Shown: piece after piece, positions 37,594-49,337 of the stretch
How positions within the stretch are numbered: the first letter of the stretch is position 1
Layout of the letters: every line of letters starts with the position of its first letter
Assembly: GCF_003143975.1 (NCBI RefSeq)
Contig: NZ_QFVR01000015.1
Span: 1-64,000 of the forward strand
From: Kurthia sibirica
GTDB taxonomy: Bacteria > Bacillota > Bacilli > Bacillales_A > Planococcaceae
Direction: 5' to 3'
DNA length: 64,000 nt
The notes under the pieces: generated by a model
Told to the model about the DNA's origin: nothing
Databases searched by the model: none
What the model saw: the letters and a program-made list of their open reading frames with translations, nothing else
Translations under genes and position numbers: made by a program

Positions 37594-37622
37594 TTGACAT
37601 AAAAAAGGTCTTTTGATAAATT
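37594..37622 (+). promoter_or_regulatory. Promoter of the hrcA-grpE-dnaK operon
   Basis: A perfect TTGACA (37594-37599) is followed after 17 bases by TAAATT. The -10 is imperfect, but the CIRCE operator begins just downstream, as expected for a sigma-A promoter under HrcA control. Confidence 0.6.
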
Positions 37623-37632
37623 AATTATAGTG

Positions 37633-37659
37633 TTAGCACTCGATAGTAGTGAGTGCTAA
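37633..37659 (+). promoter_or_regulatory. CIRCE operator (HrcA binding site)
   Basis: TTAGCACTC (37633-37641), nine bases, GAGTGCTAA (37651-37659): a perfect match to the CIRCE consensus. It lies between the promoter and hrcA. Confidence 0.97.
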
Positions 37660-37669
37660 AAAAGAGGTG

Positions 37670-38701
37670 ATGATCATTCTTACAAATCGGCAGTTGCAAG
37701 TTTTGAAAGTAATCGTTGATGATTTTATTTCTTCTGGCCAACCTGTTGGTTCACGTCAAATTTCAAAGAAAGAGGGCGTTACATTTAGTCCTGCAACAAT
37801 TAGAAATGAGATGGCGGACTTAGAGGATTTAGGTTATTTAGAGAAGACGCATACTTCGTCAGGTCGAGTTCCTTCAGAAAAGGGCTATAGATTTTACGTC
37901 GATCATTTACTAAAACCTCAAGTAATTACGAATCAAGAGATTAAAACGATACGCTCGGCTTTTACGGACCGAGTTGTCGAAACAGAGCAAGTCATCCGTA
38001 AATCGGCGAATGTCCTATCTGACTTGACGACATACACGTCAATCATTTTAGGGCCGGATGTTCAGTTGCATAAGGTGAAACGATTTTCAATCGTACCATT
38101 AAATGCAACAAGTGCAGTGGCAATTATTGTCACGGATAACGGACATGTGGAAAATAGGGTATTCGAATTAACAGATGAGCTTAATCCAGCAGACCTCGAA
38201 AAAATAGTTAATATTTTAAACGAACGTCTCGTTGGTATACCGCTCGTCCAACTCCCTCTCTACTTGGAACGTGAAACGGCACGTATAATCCAACAAAATG
38301 TCGGCTCATACAATGGCCTACTTCAATCAATTTTTGATGAAATAAATCATCGAGGAGAAGGTAAGGTTTATTATGGTGGTAAGACGAATATGTTAAACCA
38401 GCCAGAGTTTCATGACTTCGACAAAATTCGAATGCTCATGGAAATGATGGAGACGACAAGCCAAGTCCAATCATTATTACATCGTGATACTCCGGGTATC
38501 CAAATTCGTATTGGTTCCGAAAATAATAATCTAGCAGTGGAAGATTGTAGTATTATTACCGCATCTTACACAACGCATGATGATCATGTTGGCTCCATTG
38601 CCATCATCGGTCCGAAACGAATGGATTACCAAAGAGTTATTACGTTATTAGACTATGTGAGCGATGATTTGTCGAAGCTCTTACGTAGAGAAAAACAGTA
38701 G
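37670..38701 (+). CDS. hrcA: HrcA: heat-inducible repressor
   Basis: HrcA binds CIRCE and represses groE and dnaK operons; its activity depends on GroEL. The N-terminal winged helix includes [13 protein letters not shown] and [27 protein letters not shown], and the C-terminal inducer-binding-like domain ends at [10 protein letters not shown]. The product is 343 residues from the ATG at 37670, but that ATG is only 2 bases from the AGAGG site. Family proteins usually begin MLTxRQ, which would correspond to initiation at ATT 37676 with ideal spacing. The frame upstream to 37649 overlaps CIRCE and is not plausible. Confidence 0.93.
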   Translation: MIILTNRQLQVLKVIVDDFISSGQPVGSRQISKKEGVTFSPATIRNEMADLEDLGYLEKTHTSSGRVPSEKGYRFYVDHLLKPQVITNQEIKTIRSAFTDRVVETEQVIRKSANVLSDLTTYTSIILGPDVQLHKVKRFSIVPLNATSAVAIIVTDNGHVENRVFELTDELNPADLEKIVNILNERLVGIPLVQLPLYLERETARIIQQNVGSYNGLLQSIFDEINHRGEGKVYYGGKTNMLNQPEFHDFDKIRMLMEMMETTSQVQSLLHRDTPGIQIRIGSENNNLAVEDCSIITASYTTHDDHVGSIAIIGPKRMDYQRVITLLDYVSDDLSKLLRREKQ

Positions 38702-38723
38702 TAAGTTTAAAGGAGGATATACC

Positions 38724-39299
38724 GTGTCACAAGAAGAAAAAAAACAACAACAAGTAAATGAAGAAGTTCAAGAAGAACAAGTAGAAGCAGTAGAAGCAGT
38801 AGAAGCAGAGGTAGTCGAAGAAACGCCTGTTGAAGAAGAGGCAGTGGAACTTACTGAAGTGGAAGTTTTAGAACAAAAATTAAAAGAAGAAGAAGAGCGC
38901 TATCTTCGACTGAGAGCGGATTTTGATAATTTGAGACGCCGCACTCAAGTTGAAAGAGAAGCAGCTTCTAAGTACCGTTCTCAAAGCTTGTTGACGGATT
39001 TACTACCAGTAATCGATAACATCGAACGCGCATTGCAAGTAGAAGCGACTACTGAAGATGGTGAATCTATCAAAAAAGGCATTGAAATGGTCCACCGCTC
39101 TTTAATTGAAGCGGCTAAAAAAGAAGGCCTTGAAGTTATCGAGTCAGTTGATGCTCCATTCGATCCGAACTTCCATCAAGCTGTCTTCCAAGAAAAAGAC
39201 GATTCGAAAGAAGCGGGCATCATCTTAGAAGAACTACAACGTGGTTATAAGTTGAAAGATCGCGTATTACGTGCTTCAATGGTAAAAGTTAACGAATAG
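38724..39299 (+). CDS. grpE: GrpE: nucleotide exchange factor of DnaK
   Basis: GrpE releases ADP from DnaK. The 191-residue product has an unusually Glu/Gln/Val-rich acidic leader (about residues 1-60, with short [10 protein letters not shown] repeats), the long dimer helix, and the C-terminal wing with the family motif [12 protein letters not shown]. The start is GTG at 38724 after AAAGGAGG, 22 bases from the hrcA stop. It belongs to the CIRCE-controlled operon. Confidence 0.95.
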   Translation: MSQEEKKQQQVNEEVQEEQVEAVEAVEAEVVEETPVEEEAVELTEVEVLEQKLKEEEERYLRLRADFDNLRRRTQVEREAASKYRSQSLLTDLLPVIDNIERALQVEATTEDGESIKKGIEMVHRSLIEAAKKEGLEVIESVDAPFDPNFHQAVFQEKDDSKEAGIILEELQRGYKLKDRVLRASMVKVNE

Positions 39300-39355
39300 A
39301 ATAAAAAGTAAATAAAAAAACGCTTTAAACACAAAATGTGTTTATATAATTTTAG

Positions 39356-41200
<1,845 letters not shown>

Positions 41201-41296
41201 TTCTAAACAGACAATTAAATAAGCAGAGTGCAGTCATGAACAAGACGCTTGTCTTTAAGACTATTCTCTACTTGATAAAACGTCCGTTTACTCAAG

Positions 41297-41336
41297 GTAG
41301 CCAAAGACCGTTTTCGGGCTTTGGCTATTCTTTTTG
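41297..41336 (+). terminator. Terminator between dnaK and dnaJ
   Basis: TAGCCAAAGACCG pairs with GGGCTTTGGCTA (small internal mismatch), followed by TTCTTTTT. It separates dnaJ from the main heat-shock transcript. Confidence 0.8.
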
Positions 41337-41385
41337 AAAAAACAAAAGCACAATGGTTAAGCATCTTTAATAAACGGAATTTACA

Positions 41386-41394
41386 TGGTACAAT
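41386..41394 (+). promoter_or_regulatory. Extended -10 promoter candidate for dnaJ
   Basis: TGGTACAAT fits the extended -10 pattern TGnTATAAT, 34 bases before the dnaJ ATG. No strong -35 is seen. Position after the dnaK terminator supports it. Confidence 0.45.
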
Positions 41395-41427
41395 ACTATT
41401 TATGTGAAAAGAGCGGAGTTGATAATA

Positions 41428-42546
41428 ATGGAAAAACGCGATTATTATGAAGTATTAGGTGTAAGCAAATCTGCTACAGCTGATGAAATTAAAAAAGCCT
41501 ATAGAAAATTATCTAAAACATATCATCCAGACATTAACAAAGAAGCGGATGCCGATGCAAAATTTAAAGAAATCGCTGAAGCTTATGAAGTATTAAGTGA
41601 TCCTCAAGCAAAAGCACGTTATGATCAATACGGACATCAAGATCCAAACCAAGGCTTCGGTGGCGGTGGAGGCGGTGGCTTTGGTGGTTTTGAAGACATC
41701 TTCAGCTCATTCTTCGGTGGAGGCGGCGGCGGTCGTCGTCGTGATCCGAATGCACCGCAAAAAGGGAATGACCTACAATATAGTATGACAATTAGTTTTG
41801 AAGAAGCTGTATTTGGTGCTGAAAAAGAAGTAGAAATCCCACGAGACGAAACATGTGATAACTGTCATGGTTCAGGTGCTAAACCAGGGACCTCTAAGAA
41901 AACATGTACAACTTGTCATGGTTCAGGTTCTGTTGAAGAAGCAGTTAATACACCGTTCGGTCAAATGGTCAACCGCCGTACATGTAAAACTTGTGCTGGT
42001 ACAGGTTCAATCATTGAAGAAAAATGTAATAAATGCCATGGTCAAGGTACAATTAAGCGTCGTAAAAAAATTAAAGTATCGATTCCAGCAGGAATCGATG
42101 ATGGTCAACAACTGCGTGTAAGTGGTCAAGGTGAAGCAGGGGTTAATGGCGGACCTACAGGGGATCTATATATTGTCTTCCGCGTAAGACCATCTGATAA
42201 ATTTGAACGTGATGGCGATGACATTTACTATGAATTGAATTTAACATTTGCTCAAGCTGCTCTTGGTGATGAAATTGAAATCCCAACAGTTAAAGGCAAA
42301 GTGAAAATGAAAATCCCAGCAGGTACGCAATCAAATGAACGCTTCCGCCTAAAAGGAAAAGGAATTGAAAACGTTCAAGGATATGGTGTTGGTGATCAAC
42401 ATGTTATCGTGAAAGTAGTCACTCCGAAGAAAATGACTGAGAAACAAAAAGAATTACTACGTGAATTTGCCAATATTTCAGGTGATATCCCAGAGGAACA
42501 AAGCAGTTCACTTTTTGATAAAATTAAGAAAAAATTTAGAGATTAA
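41428..42546 (+). CDS. dnaJ: DnaJ: Hsp40 co-chaperone
   Basis: DnaJ delivers substrates to DnaK and stimulates its ATPase. The 372-residue product has a J domain with HPD in [10 protein letters not shown], a Gly/Phe-rich linker, four zinc repeats ([32 protein letters not shown]) and two C-terminal beta domains. The ATG at 41428 is 9 bases after GGAG; an in-frame GTG at 41404 lacks a site. prmA follows after 16 bases. Confidence 0.97.
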   Translation: MEKRDYYEVLGVSKSATADEIKKAYRKLSKTYHPDINKEADADAKFKEIAEAYEVLSDPQAKARYDQYGHQDPNQGFGGGGGGGFGGFEDIFSSFFGGGGGGRRRDPNAPQKGNDLQYSMTISFEEAVFGAEKEVEIPRDETCDNCHGSGAKPGTSKKTCTTCHGSGSVEEAVNTPFGQMVNRRTCKTCAGTGSIIEEKCNKCHGQGTIKRRKKIKVSIPAGIDDGQQLRVSGQGEAGVNGGPTGDLYIVFRVRPSDKFERDGDDIYYELNLTFAQAALGDEIEIPTVKGKVKMKIPAGTQSNERFRLKGKGIENVQGYGVGDQHVIVKVVTPKKMTEKQKELLREFANISGDIPEEQSSSLFDKIKKKFRD

Positions 42547-42562
42547 TTGGAGTTGATTGTAA

Positions 42563-43516
42563 GTGAAATGGTCGGAATTCTCGATTCATACGTCAAATGA
42601 AGCAGTCGATGCAATTTCCAATATTCTGCATGAAGCAGGAGCTAGTGGAGTTGTTATTGAGGATTCAAGCGATTTAGTAAAAGCAAGAGAACAAGAATTT
42701 GGTGAAATTTATGCTTTAGATCCAGTAGATTTCCCGGAAAACGGTGTAATCGTGAAAGCATATTTACCGATTAATAGCTTCTTAGGTGAAACGGTAGAAG
42801 ATATCAAGCTTGCAATCAACAACTTGGCGACATTTGATATTGAGTTGGGTGCCAACAAAGTATCAACATGTGAAATCGATGAAGAAGATTGGTCAACATC
42901 TTGGAAGAAGTATTATCACCCAGTGAAAATATCTAATCGCTTTACGATTGTTCCAACTTGGGAAAACTACCAACCGGTCGATAGCGATGAATTAATCATC
43001 GAATTAGACCCTGGTATGGCTTTTGGTACAGGAACACATCCTACAACTGTCATGAGCCTCCAAGCCTTAGAGAAGCATGTTACGCAAGATACAAATGTCA
43101 TTGATGTCGGCACTGGTTCTGGTGTATTGGCAATCGGTGCAGCTTTACTCGGTGCGAAGCATGTACATGCACTCGATTTAGATGAAATTGCTGTTCGTTC
43201 AGCAATTGAAAATGTCGAGCTCAATAAAGTATCTACTAAAATCGACGTTGTTCAAGGCGATTTATTAGATACTGTAAAAGAACCAGCAGAAGTCGTAGTA
43301 GCAAATATTTTGGCTGAAATTATTATGACATTTACGGATGATGCATTTACGATTGTAAAACCGGGCGGCATTTATATTACTTCAGGTATTATCGAAGCGC
43401 GTAAAGAGGATGTCAAAACATCTCTTGAAGCAGCAGGTTTCATAATCGAAGAAGTAATGATGATGGAAGATTGGGTAACAATCGTTTCAAGTAAACCAGC
43501 TACAAAAGAGGTCTAA
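42563..43516 (+). CDS. prmA: PrmA: ribosomal protein L11 methyltransferase
   Basis: PrmA trimethylates residues of ribosomal protein uL11. The 317-residue product has the N-terminal L11-recognition domain and a SAM domain with DPGMAFGTGTHPTT and VIDVGTGSGVLAIGAALLGA, then VVANILAEII. The start is GTG after TTGGAG. It stands between dnaJ and rsmE, the standard Firmicute order. Confidence 0.95.
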   Translation: MKWSEFSIHTSNEAVDAISNILHEAGASGVVIEDSSDLVKAREQEFGEIYALDPVDFPENGVIVKAYLPINSFLGETVEDIKLAINNLATFDIELGANKVSTCEIDEEDWSTSWKKYYHPVKISNRFTIVPTWENYQPVDSDELIIELDPGMAFGTGTHPTTVMSLQALEKHVTQDTNVIDVGTGSGVLAIGAALLGAKHVHALDLDEIAVRSAIENVELNKVSTKIDVVQGDLLDTVKEPAEVVVANILAEIIMTFTDDAFTIVKPGGIYITSGIIEARKEDVKTSLEAAGFIIEEVMMMEDWVTIVSSKPATKEV

Positions 43517-43520
43517 GGCG

Positions 43521-44258
43521 ATGCAAAGATACTTTTTTGATGGCAGCTATGAAAATGGACAAGCAACGATTACAGGTGATGATGCCAAACATATGATGAA
43601 AGTGATGCGCATGCGCGAAAACGATGAGATTATTATCGTGCACAATGCTAGCGCAACAGTGAACAAAATTATAACTTTCACAGACAATGATGTTGTCGTT
43701 GAAAAGACAACGACAAGTATTCCATCACCCGAACTCCCAATACAAGTTACAATCGCTTGTGGATTACCAAAAGGGGATAAGCTAGATCTTATCGTTCAAA
43801 AAGCAACAGAGCTTGGTATGTATGCTTTATTACCTTTTGAAGCACAGCGCTCCATCGTCAAATGGGATGCCAAAAAAGGCGATAAAAAACAACAAAGATT
43901 GCAAAAGATTGCAAAAGAAGCAGCTGAACAATCACATCGCACAATTATTCCGACTGTGCATGCATCTGTAAATTTCAAGCAACTTTTAGCAACAGCCAGT
44001 CAATTTGATGCCATTTTTATTGCTGACGAAGAAGACGCTAAGCTGACAAAAAGATTACGTTTAGTCGATCATGTGAAAAAAATTGCGCACTATCAAAATC
44101 TGCTCATTGTTTTCGGGCCAGAAGGTGGTATTGATCGTCATGAATCAACAGCCCTCTTGGAGATAGGGGCGACAACTGTCTCGCTTGGTCCGCGTATATT
44201 ACGCACCGAAACAGCCCCCTTATACTTCTTATCTGCTCTATCATATGAGCTCGAATAA
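43521..44258 (+). CDS. rsmE: RsmE: 16S rRNA m3U1498 methyltransferase
   Basis: RsmE methylates N3 of U1498 in 16S rRNA. The 245-residue product has an N-terminal PUA-like part (GDDAKHMMKVMRMRENDEI) and a SPOUT knot with IVFGPEGGIDRHE and SLGPRILRTETAPLY. It begins 4 bases after the prmA stop. In B. subtilis mtaB would follow; here transcription meets a terminator and an IS relic. Confidence 0.95.
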   Translation: MQRYFFDGSYENGQATITGDDAKHMMKVMRMRENDEIIIVHNASATVNKIITFTDNDVVVEKTTTSIPSPELPIQVTIACGLPKGDKLDLIVQKATELGMYALLPFEAQRSIVKWDAKKGDKKQQRLQKIAKEAAEQSHRTIIPTVHASVNFKQLLATASQFDAIFIADEEDAKLTKRLRLVDHVKKIAHYQNLLIVFGPEGGIDRHESTALLEIGATTVSLGPRILRTETAPLYFLSALSYELE

Positions 44259-44307
44259 CAAGTGAATTCTAAAAAGAGGCTGGGATGAAATCTTAGCCAA
44301 AATTAAG

Positions 44308-44343
44308 GGAATACCGCATATGTAATTGCGGTGTTCCTTTTTT
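44308..44343 (+). terminator. Terminator after rsmE
   Basis: GGAATACCGCA (44308-44318) pairs with TGCGGTGTTCC (44327-44337, one G-T), then six Ts. The preceding AAAAAGAGGCTGGGATGAAATC resembles the start of the dispersed repeats at 31949 and 63330. Confidence 0.85.
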
Positions 44344-44357
44344 GTCTGTATATTTAT

Positions 44358-44753
44358 GGCTCTTTGTCAACTGACGTTGGTGAAGAGATTCAATTAAATA
44401 AGGTTGTATTATATATAGTGGGGGATCGAAATAATTCATGTTTTAGACATGTAGAAATAGTGGTACTTGTTTTTTGGCAGGAATCCTCATCATTTGTTTT
44501 AATCAAGTGATTAAAACAATGAAGAATGGGCAATCAGAAATGTTAAATAGTTTTATTTTTAGTTATTCAAAGGGCTTGTTAGAAGGAATTAATAACAAAA
44601 TAAATATGTATGGTTATTTATAAACGATTTGATCGATTTAAAGCGAAAATTTCATTCATATTAACGGATAAAGAAGTTGGTTTACATCTGGGCTAAATGA
44701 CAATCCAGTTTCATTCCCCCCAATATTTGGCGTAAAGCCTTATATAAAGAGCC
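44358..44753 (+). mobile_element. Degenerate ISL3-family relic, copy 1
   Basis: The ends read GGCTCTTTGTCAACTGACG (left) and, inverted, GGCTCTTTATATAAGG (right), as in ISL3-type inverted repeats. The interior from about 44430 matches the relic at 49637-50491, including the transposase C-terminus sequence to GTTTACATCTGGGCTAAATGA. Several frameshifts and a large internal deletion leave no usable frame. No flanking target duplication is visible. Confidence 0.8.
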
Positions 44754-45018
44754 GATCAGTTTGATGTGTAGAGAAAACACATAATAAAAAATGTAGTTAG
44801 CTCATAAATACATTTTATTATGTGAAAATTATGAGCATTCTGAATGATAGAAAAACTTATAATATTCACAATCCATAATTATCCAATAAATGAAAAAAAG
44901 ATTTAAATTATTCTATTAAAAAATTTAAATAGGGTATAGTATAGAATCAAAGTAATAACTTTCAGGCATTTATGAATGATTACTTTGAAGGGAAAAAGTT
45001 ACATAGAGGAGGCTGACG
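44754..45018. other. Gene-free stretch upstream of alsT with two competing hairpins
   Basis: An AT-rich stem pairs 44778-44795 with 44809-44824. A second pairing, GCTCATAA (44800-44807) with TTATGAGC (near 44828-44836), overlaps its loop and 3' arm, so the two cannot form together. TATAGTATAG near 44935 could be a -10. No riboswitch class is recognised. Confidence 0.4.
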
Positions 45019-46482
45019 ATGGAGAGTGTAATGACGAATCTATCAGATTTTATTGAATCACTAAATAATTATTTATATTCGTATGTGTTAATTGCATTAT
45101 TGTTAATAACAGGCATTTTCTTTACTTTTAAGAGTAAAGGTGTACAATTTAGGCTTTTACCTGAGATGTTCCGTGTTTTAACGGATAAGGCAACGATCGA
45201 AGGAAAAGGGAAGAAAGGGGTTTCGTCTTTCCAAGCATTTACTGTCTCAGCAGCATCACGAATAGGTACAGGTAATATCGCAGGTGTCGCTACTGCCATT
45301 GCGCTGGGTGGACCAGGTGCCGTATTTTGGATGTGGGTAATGGCCTTGATTGGAGCGGGATCTTCGTTCGTTGAGAGTACATTAGCACAGCTTTATAAGG
45401 TGAAAGACGGGGATAACTTCCGTGGTGGACCAGCTTATTATATGGAAAAAGGACTCAAAAAAAGGTGGATGGGAATCCTTTTTGCAATTGCTATTACATT
45501 TTGTTATGGTTTTGTATTTAATGCGGTTCAAACAAATACTATTGCAGCATCGTTTGATGCAAGCTTTGGGATTGATAAAATTTGGATAGGCTTAATCGTA
45601 GCAACATTAACAGCCGTCGTTATTTTTGGAGGCATACAACGAATTGCAAGCGTGACACAATTTTTAGTACCAATCATGGCCATTGCCTATATCATTATTG
45701 CATTAATCGTTGTGATGATGAATATTACAGAAGTGCCGGCAATTATTAAATTAATCGTTTCTGATGCTTTTGGTTGGAAGGCTGGGGCTGGTGGGGCAAT
45801 CGGTGTAGCGATTATGCAAGGATTTAAACGAGGATTATTCTCTAATGAAGCGGGGCTTGGTTCTGCTCCAAATGCAGCAGCTACCGCAAATGTTACGCAT
45901 CCGGTTAAACAAGGGTTAATCCAAACATTAGGTGTTTTTGTCGATACGATTCTTGTTTGTACAGCTACGGCAATTATTGTGTTATTAGGAGATGCCTATT
46001 TACAAAAAGGTGCAGGGAATGACTCTCGAATAGATATTACGCAACAATCACTAGTGAGTCAACTGGGTGATTGGGCAGGGATTTTCCTAACGATCGCCAT
46101 CTTCTTTTTCGCCTTTAGTTCTGTCATCGGTAATTATTATTATGGTGAAACAAATATTGAGTTTATAAAAAAATCAAAACGTGCACTCTTTTTCTATCGT
46201 ATTGCCGTTCTTGCATTTGTCATTTTTGGTGCAGTGGCAAAAGTATCATTAGTATGGAATTTAGCAGATTTATTTATGGCATTTATGGCATTAATCAATT
46301 TAACAGCCATTTTAATGCTTTATAGAGTAGCCTTTAGATTACTCAAAAACTATATGGATCAACGAAAATTGGGTAAAGATCCCGTATTTAAGGCGAGTGA
46401 TATGCCTGATTTAGATGAAATCGAATGTTGGAATGATGAGGATAAAATTACAGTAAGTAAAGTAGGAAAAACTGAAAAATAG
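45019..46482 (+). CDS. Alanine/glycine:cation symporter (AGCS family)
   Basis: AGCS transporters import alanine or glycine with Na+ or H+. The 487-residue product has about ten membrane helices. The family signature region is GGPGAVFWMWVMALIGAGSS, preceded by SRIGTGNIAGVATAIALGG, and RGLFSNEAGLGSAPNAAA is conserved. Substrate preference cannot be set from sequence. A strong AGAGGAGG site precedes the ATG. It lies between the two ISL3 relics, outside the ancestral order, and is transcribed alone or with the next SDR gene. Confidence 0.92.
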   Translation: MESVMTNLSDFIESLNNYLYSYVLIALLLITGIFFTFKSKGVQFRLLPEMFRVLTDKATIEGKGKKGVSSFQAFTVSAASRIGTGNIAGVATAIALGGPGAVFWMWVMALIGAGSSFVESTLAQLYKVKDGDNFRGGPAYYMEKGLKKRWMGILFAIAITFCYGFVFNAVQTNTIAASFDASFGIDKIWIGLIVATLTAVVIFGGIQRIASVTQFLVPIMAIAYIIIALIVVMMNITEVPAIIKLIVSDAFGWKAGAGGAIGVAIMQGFKRGLFSNEAGLGSAPNAAATANVTHPVKQGLIQTLGVFVDTILVCTATAIIVLLGDAYLQKGAGNDSRIDITQQSLVSQLGDWAGIFLTIAIFFFAFSSVIGNYYYGETNIEFIKKSKRALFFYRIAVLAFVIFGAVAKVSLVWNLADLFMAFMALINLTAILMLYRVAFRLLKNYMDQRKLGKDPVFKASDMPDLDEIECWNDEDKITVSKVGKTEK

Positions 46483-46586
46483 AAATACGCGAAAACGCCT
46501 TCTTTTTCATTTACAATCATATATTTTAATGTTAAATTATTTAACGATAAACAATGTGATTGGCAATATGAGGAGGAATTATTATT

Positions 46587-47390
46587 ATGGGTCGTGTTCA
46601 AGATAAAGTAGCATTAGTAACAGGAGCAGCATCAGGTATTGGGCTTTCAGCAGCAACATTATTAGCAAAAGAAGGCGCTAAAGTAGTGCTTGCAGATTAT
46701 AATATTGAAGGTGCTAAAGAAGTAGCAGCAGCTTTAAAATTAGAAGGTTTAGAAGCAACAGCAGTATTCGTTAATGCATTGGAAGAGCAGTCGATTAAAG
46801 ACGCTGTAGAATTCACTGTGGATACGTATGGTGCATTAAATATTCTTTATAATAATGTTGGTGGTACAAATGTTCGTAAAGATTTAGATATTGTTAACAT
46901 GGATCTTGATGAATGGGATCGTACGATGGATATCAACCTTAAATCAGTTTTATTAGGTTCTCGTTTTGCCGTTCCTCATATGCAAAAAGCGGGCGGCGGT
47001 TCAATTATCAATACAGCTTCAATGGGTGGTTTTGCTTCTGATGCTATCCGTACTGGATATGGTACTTCTAAAGCAGGCGTTGTACATTTAACAAAATATA
47101 TTGCAACTCAATATGGTAAAGATAATATCCGTTGTAACGCAATCGCACCAGGATTAATTTTAACGCCAGCAGCTATTAATAATCTACCAGCTAAAATGAT
47201 TGAAATTTTTACAAAATATAACGCATTACCATACAATGGTGAAGCGGATGATATCGGTCACGCAGTAGTATTCTTAGCTTCTGATGAGTCTAAATTTATG
47301 ACAGGTCAAACAATGCAAATTGAAGGTGGTCACTATATGGCTAACCCAACAATCGCAGATTTAAATGAATTTTTAACAGCGAATAACTAA
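46587..47390 (+). CDS. Short-chain dehydrogenase/reductase
   Basis: This 267-residue classical SDR has the cofactor motif TGAASGIG (12-19), NNVGG, catalytic S145 in INTAS, and the Y158-x-x-x-K162 pair in GYGTSK. D37 in VVLADYN suggests NAD preference. It is not the fused SDR domain of the sugar cluster and no substrate can be named; glucose or 3-oxoacyl-type reductions are possible. A GAGGAGG site precedes the ATG and a strong terminator follows. Codon use is A/T-rich and regular, which suggests good expression. Confidence 0.9.
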   Translation: MGRVQDKVALVTGAASGIGLSAATLLAKEGAKVVLADYNIEGAKEVAAALKLEGLEATAVFVNALEEQSIKDAVEFTVDTYGALNILYNNVGGTNVRKDLDIVNMDLDEWDRTMDINLKSVLLGSRFAVPHMQKAGGGSIINTASMGGFASDAIRTGYGTSKAGVVHLTKYIATQYGKDNIRCNAIAPGLILTPAAINNLPAKMIEIFTKYNALPYNGEADDIGHAVVFLASDESKFMTGQTMQIEGGHYMANPTIADLNEFLTANN

Positions 47391-47409
47391 TCGTATTCAA
47401 GTGAATAAC

Positions 47410-47459
47410 AAAGCTAGTATGTAGACAGATTTTATGTCATATGCTAGCTTTTTTTTTTA
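47410..47459 (+). terminator. Terminator of the SDR gene
   Basis: AAGCTAGTAT pairs with ATGCTAGCTT (one mismatch) with inner GACA/TGTC, followed by nine or more Ts. Confidence 0.88.
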
Positions 47460-47569
47460 GGTCATAAGGTTTTAAAAAAGCAATCGTCTAATGACCATGC
47501 AATCTAGTTGAAAAAAGCTTATACTAGTAATATCTCATCATAGAGTAAACTTTAAAAGGATGTGATTAG

Positions 47570-48439
47570 TTGCGAAATTTGATGATTGCTATTTTAGTAG
47601 TTGCTGTAGTTATTCCAACTAGTATAGTCATTTTTCATAATCAACAAACGGCATCATCAGTAACCACCTTAGAAAATTCACAAAAAACTGTGTTAGTTGA
47701 TACGCCAAAAAAAGAACCTACTGTGCAAAAAAAACTAGCAGTGGTCGATCAGCCACAGTCAACTACTGTGAAAAAACCTCAAATGCCGATAAAGAAAAAA
47801 GAGCGCGCGATGAGAATTGTCATTGATGCAGGTCACCAAAGATATGCTGACTATCGTTTAGAGCGCGTAGGACCGCAGTCGAATAAATGGCTACCAAGTA
47901 TGCCTCCTAGTAGTTACGGCGTCACTACAGGCCAAGCAGAACATCAATTAACACTAGATGTAGCGAAGAATATGCAGCAGCAATTGAAGAAAAAAGGTTA
48001 TGAAGTCTTTTTAACGCGACAGAAAAATGTTATTGCTTTAACGACGATGGAGAGAGCCAAAATCGCGAAGAAACATAAAGCGGATCTTTATATTAGCCTG
48101 CATGCGGATGGTGCAAGTAAACCAAATGCGCAAGGGATGTATATCATCATGCCTGGTAAGTCAAACCCGTATACAAAGCATATTTACAAAGAGAGTGCCC
48201 AAGTCGGTAAATCAATATTAAAAGCTACGAAGAAAAAATCAATTCCTACATATTTAAATGGTGAAAACTACAGCGCTGATTTAGCGACTCTCAACTGGTC
48301 TAGCATGCCTGTAGTTTTAGTTGAATTAGGCTATCTAAATAATGTGAAAGATGATCGCCGACTTGCGACTAAAAGTTATCAGCAAAAACTCTCAACGGGT
48401 CTAATTGTTGGAATCGATAATTATTTTAATAAAAAGTAA
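47570..48439 (+). CDS. N-acetylmuramoyl-L-alanine amidase (Amidase_3), membrane-anchored or secreted
   Basis: The enzyme cuts the bond between MurNAc and the stem peptide. The 289-residue product has a hydrophobic N-terminus (about 3-18) acting as signal or anchor, a Lys/Pro/Gln-rich linker (about 40-78), and the catalytic domain. The zinc ligands appear in RIVIDAGHQ and YISLHADG, and the catalytic glutamate in [11 protein letters not shown]. The start is TTG at 47570 with AAGGATG. CwlC/CwlD-type proteins are relatives. No SH3 or LysM wall-binding domain is present. Confidence 0.92.
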   Translation: MRNLMIAILVVAVVIPTSIVIFHNQQTASSVTTLENSQKTVLVDTPKKEPTVQKKLAVVDQPQSTTVKKPQMPIKKKERAMRIVIDAGHQRYADYRLERVGPQSNKWLPSMPPSSYGVTTGQAEHQLTLDVAKNMQQQLKKKGYEVFLTRQKNVIALTTMERAKIAKKHKADLYISLHADGASKPNAQGMYIIMPGKSNPYTKHIYKESAQVGKSILKATKKKSIPTYLNGENYSADLATLNWSSMPVVLVELGYLNNVKDDRRLATKSYQQKLSTGLIVGIDNYFNKK

Positions 48440-48480
48440 TCACACTTGTTTTGTTCACAAAGCGGGTGTGAATTTTTTTA
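48440..48480 (+). terminator. Terminator of the amidase gene
   Basis: TCACAC and GTGTGA pair around a loop with an inner CTT/AAG pairing, followed by seven Ts. Confidence 0.7.
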
Positions 48481-48566
48481 ATTTCTGTAGAAAACTATTC
48501 ATTTCATTTAATACATGCTATTCTATTGAAGAGGTACGTACATCTTATAAAAAGGGAGTTTTGACA

Positions 48567-49235
48567 ATGACAAACAATATTGCAGCATTAATCGATCACA
48601 CACTATTAAAACCGGAGGCAACACCTGAAGAAATTATTCAGCTATGTGCAGAAGCAAAGGAATATAAATTTGCCTCAGTATGTGTTAACCCTAGCCATGT
48701 TGCACTGGCAGCTACACAATTAAAAGGTGAGTTTTCTAAAGTTTGTACAGTCATCGGATTCCCATTAGGTGCATCGACAACAGAAACAAAAGCATTTGAA
48801 ACAAAAGATGCGATTGAAAAAGGCGCTACAGAAATCGATATGGTTATTAATATGGGTGCATTACGTGCAAAACAATATGATCTGGTGTTACAAGATATGA
48901 AAGCAGTAAAAAATGCAGCAGGTAAATTATGCGTTAAAGTTATATTAGAAACATGTTTATTAACAAATGAAGAAAAAATTAAAGCATGTGAATTAGCTGT
49001 TCAAGCAGGTTTAGATTTTGTGAAAACTTCAACAGGATTTTCAACTGGAGGAGCGACAGTTGAAGATGTCGCAATTATGCGTAAAACAGTGGGGCCAGAC
49101 CTTGGTGTGAAAGCTTCTGGTGGCGTTCGTAGCCTAGAAGATCTTGAAGCAATGGTTGCTGCTGGAGCGACTCGTATTGGAGCAAGTTCAGGTGTGAAGA
49201 TTATGAACGGCTTAAAATCGGATTCTGAATATTAA
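48567..49235 (+). CDS. deoC: Deoxyribose-phosphate aldolase
   Basis: DeoC splits 2-deoxyribose 5-phosphate to glyceraldehyde 3-phosphate and acetaldehyde in nucleoside breakdown. The 222-residue product has [10 protein letters not shown] near the N-terminus, VINMGALRA, and the Schiff-base lysine in [24 protein letters not shown] follows. The ATG at 48567 has an AAAGGGAG site; the frame extends upstream to 48405 across the amidase terminator and is not used. It is followed closely by the rpsU promoter. Confidence 0.95.
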   Translation: MTNNIAALIDHTLLKPEATPEEIIQLCAEAKEYKFASVCVNPSHVALAATQLKGEFSKVCTVIGFPLGASTTETKAFETKDAIEKGATEIDMVINMGALRAKQYDLVLQDMKAVKNAAGKLCVKVILETCLLTNEEKIKACELAVQAGLDFVKTSTGFSTGGATVEDVAIMRKTVGPDLGVKASGGVRSLEDLEAMVAAGATRIGASSGVKIMNGLKSDSEY

Positions 49236-49248
49236 TTGCTCGGAACCC

Positions 49249-49277
49249 TTGACCCCTATACGAATATAGGATATAAT
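49249..49277 (+). promoter_or_regulatory. Sigma-A promoter of rpsU
   Basis: TTGACC (49249-49254) and a perfect TATAAT (49272-49277) are 17 bases apart, 60 bases before rpsU. Confidence 0.88.
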
Positions 49278-49337
49278 TCGGTAGTAGACAACATTTATTG
49301 TTGTGATTTGACGTGTGTCGGAGGGAGGGAAAGAGAG

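Noticed and set aside
44259-45018. tRNA or small RNA gene in the 760-base gap after rsmE
   Set aside because: No cloverleaf or known RNA motif was seen. The gap is explained by a terminator and an ISL3 relic.
48405-48566. 54-codon N-terminal extension of deoC
   Set aside because: It crosses the amidase stop and terminator. The ATG at 48567 has a good site and the standard DeoC start.
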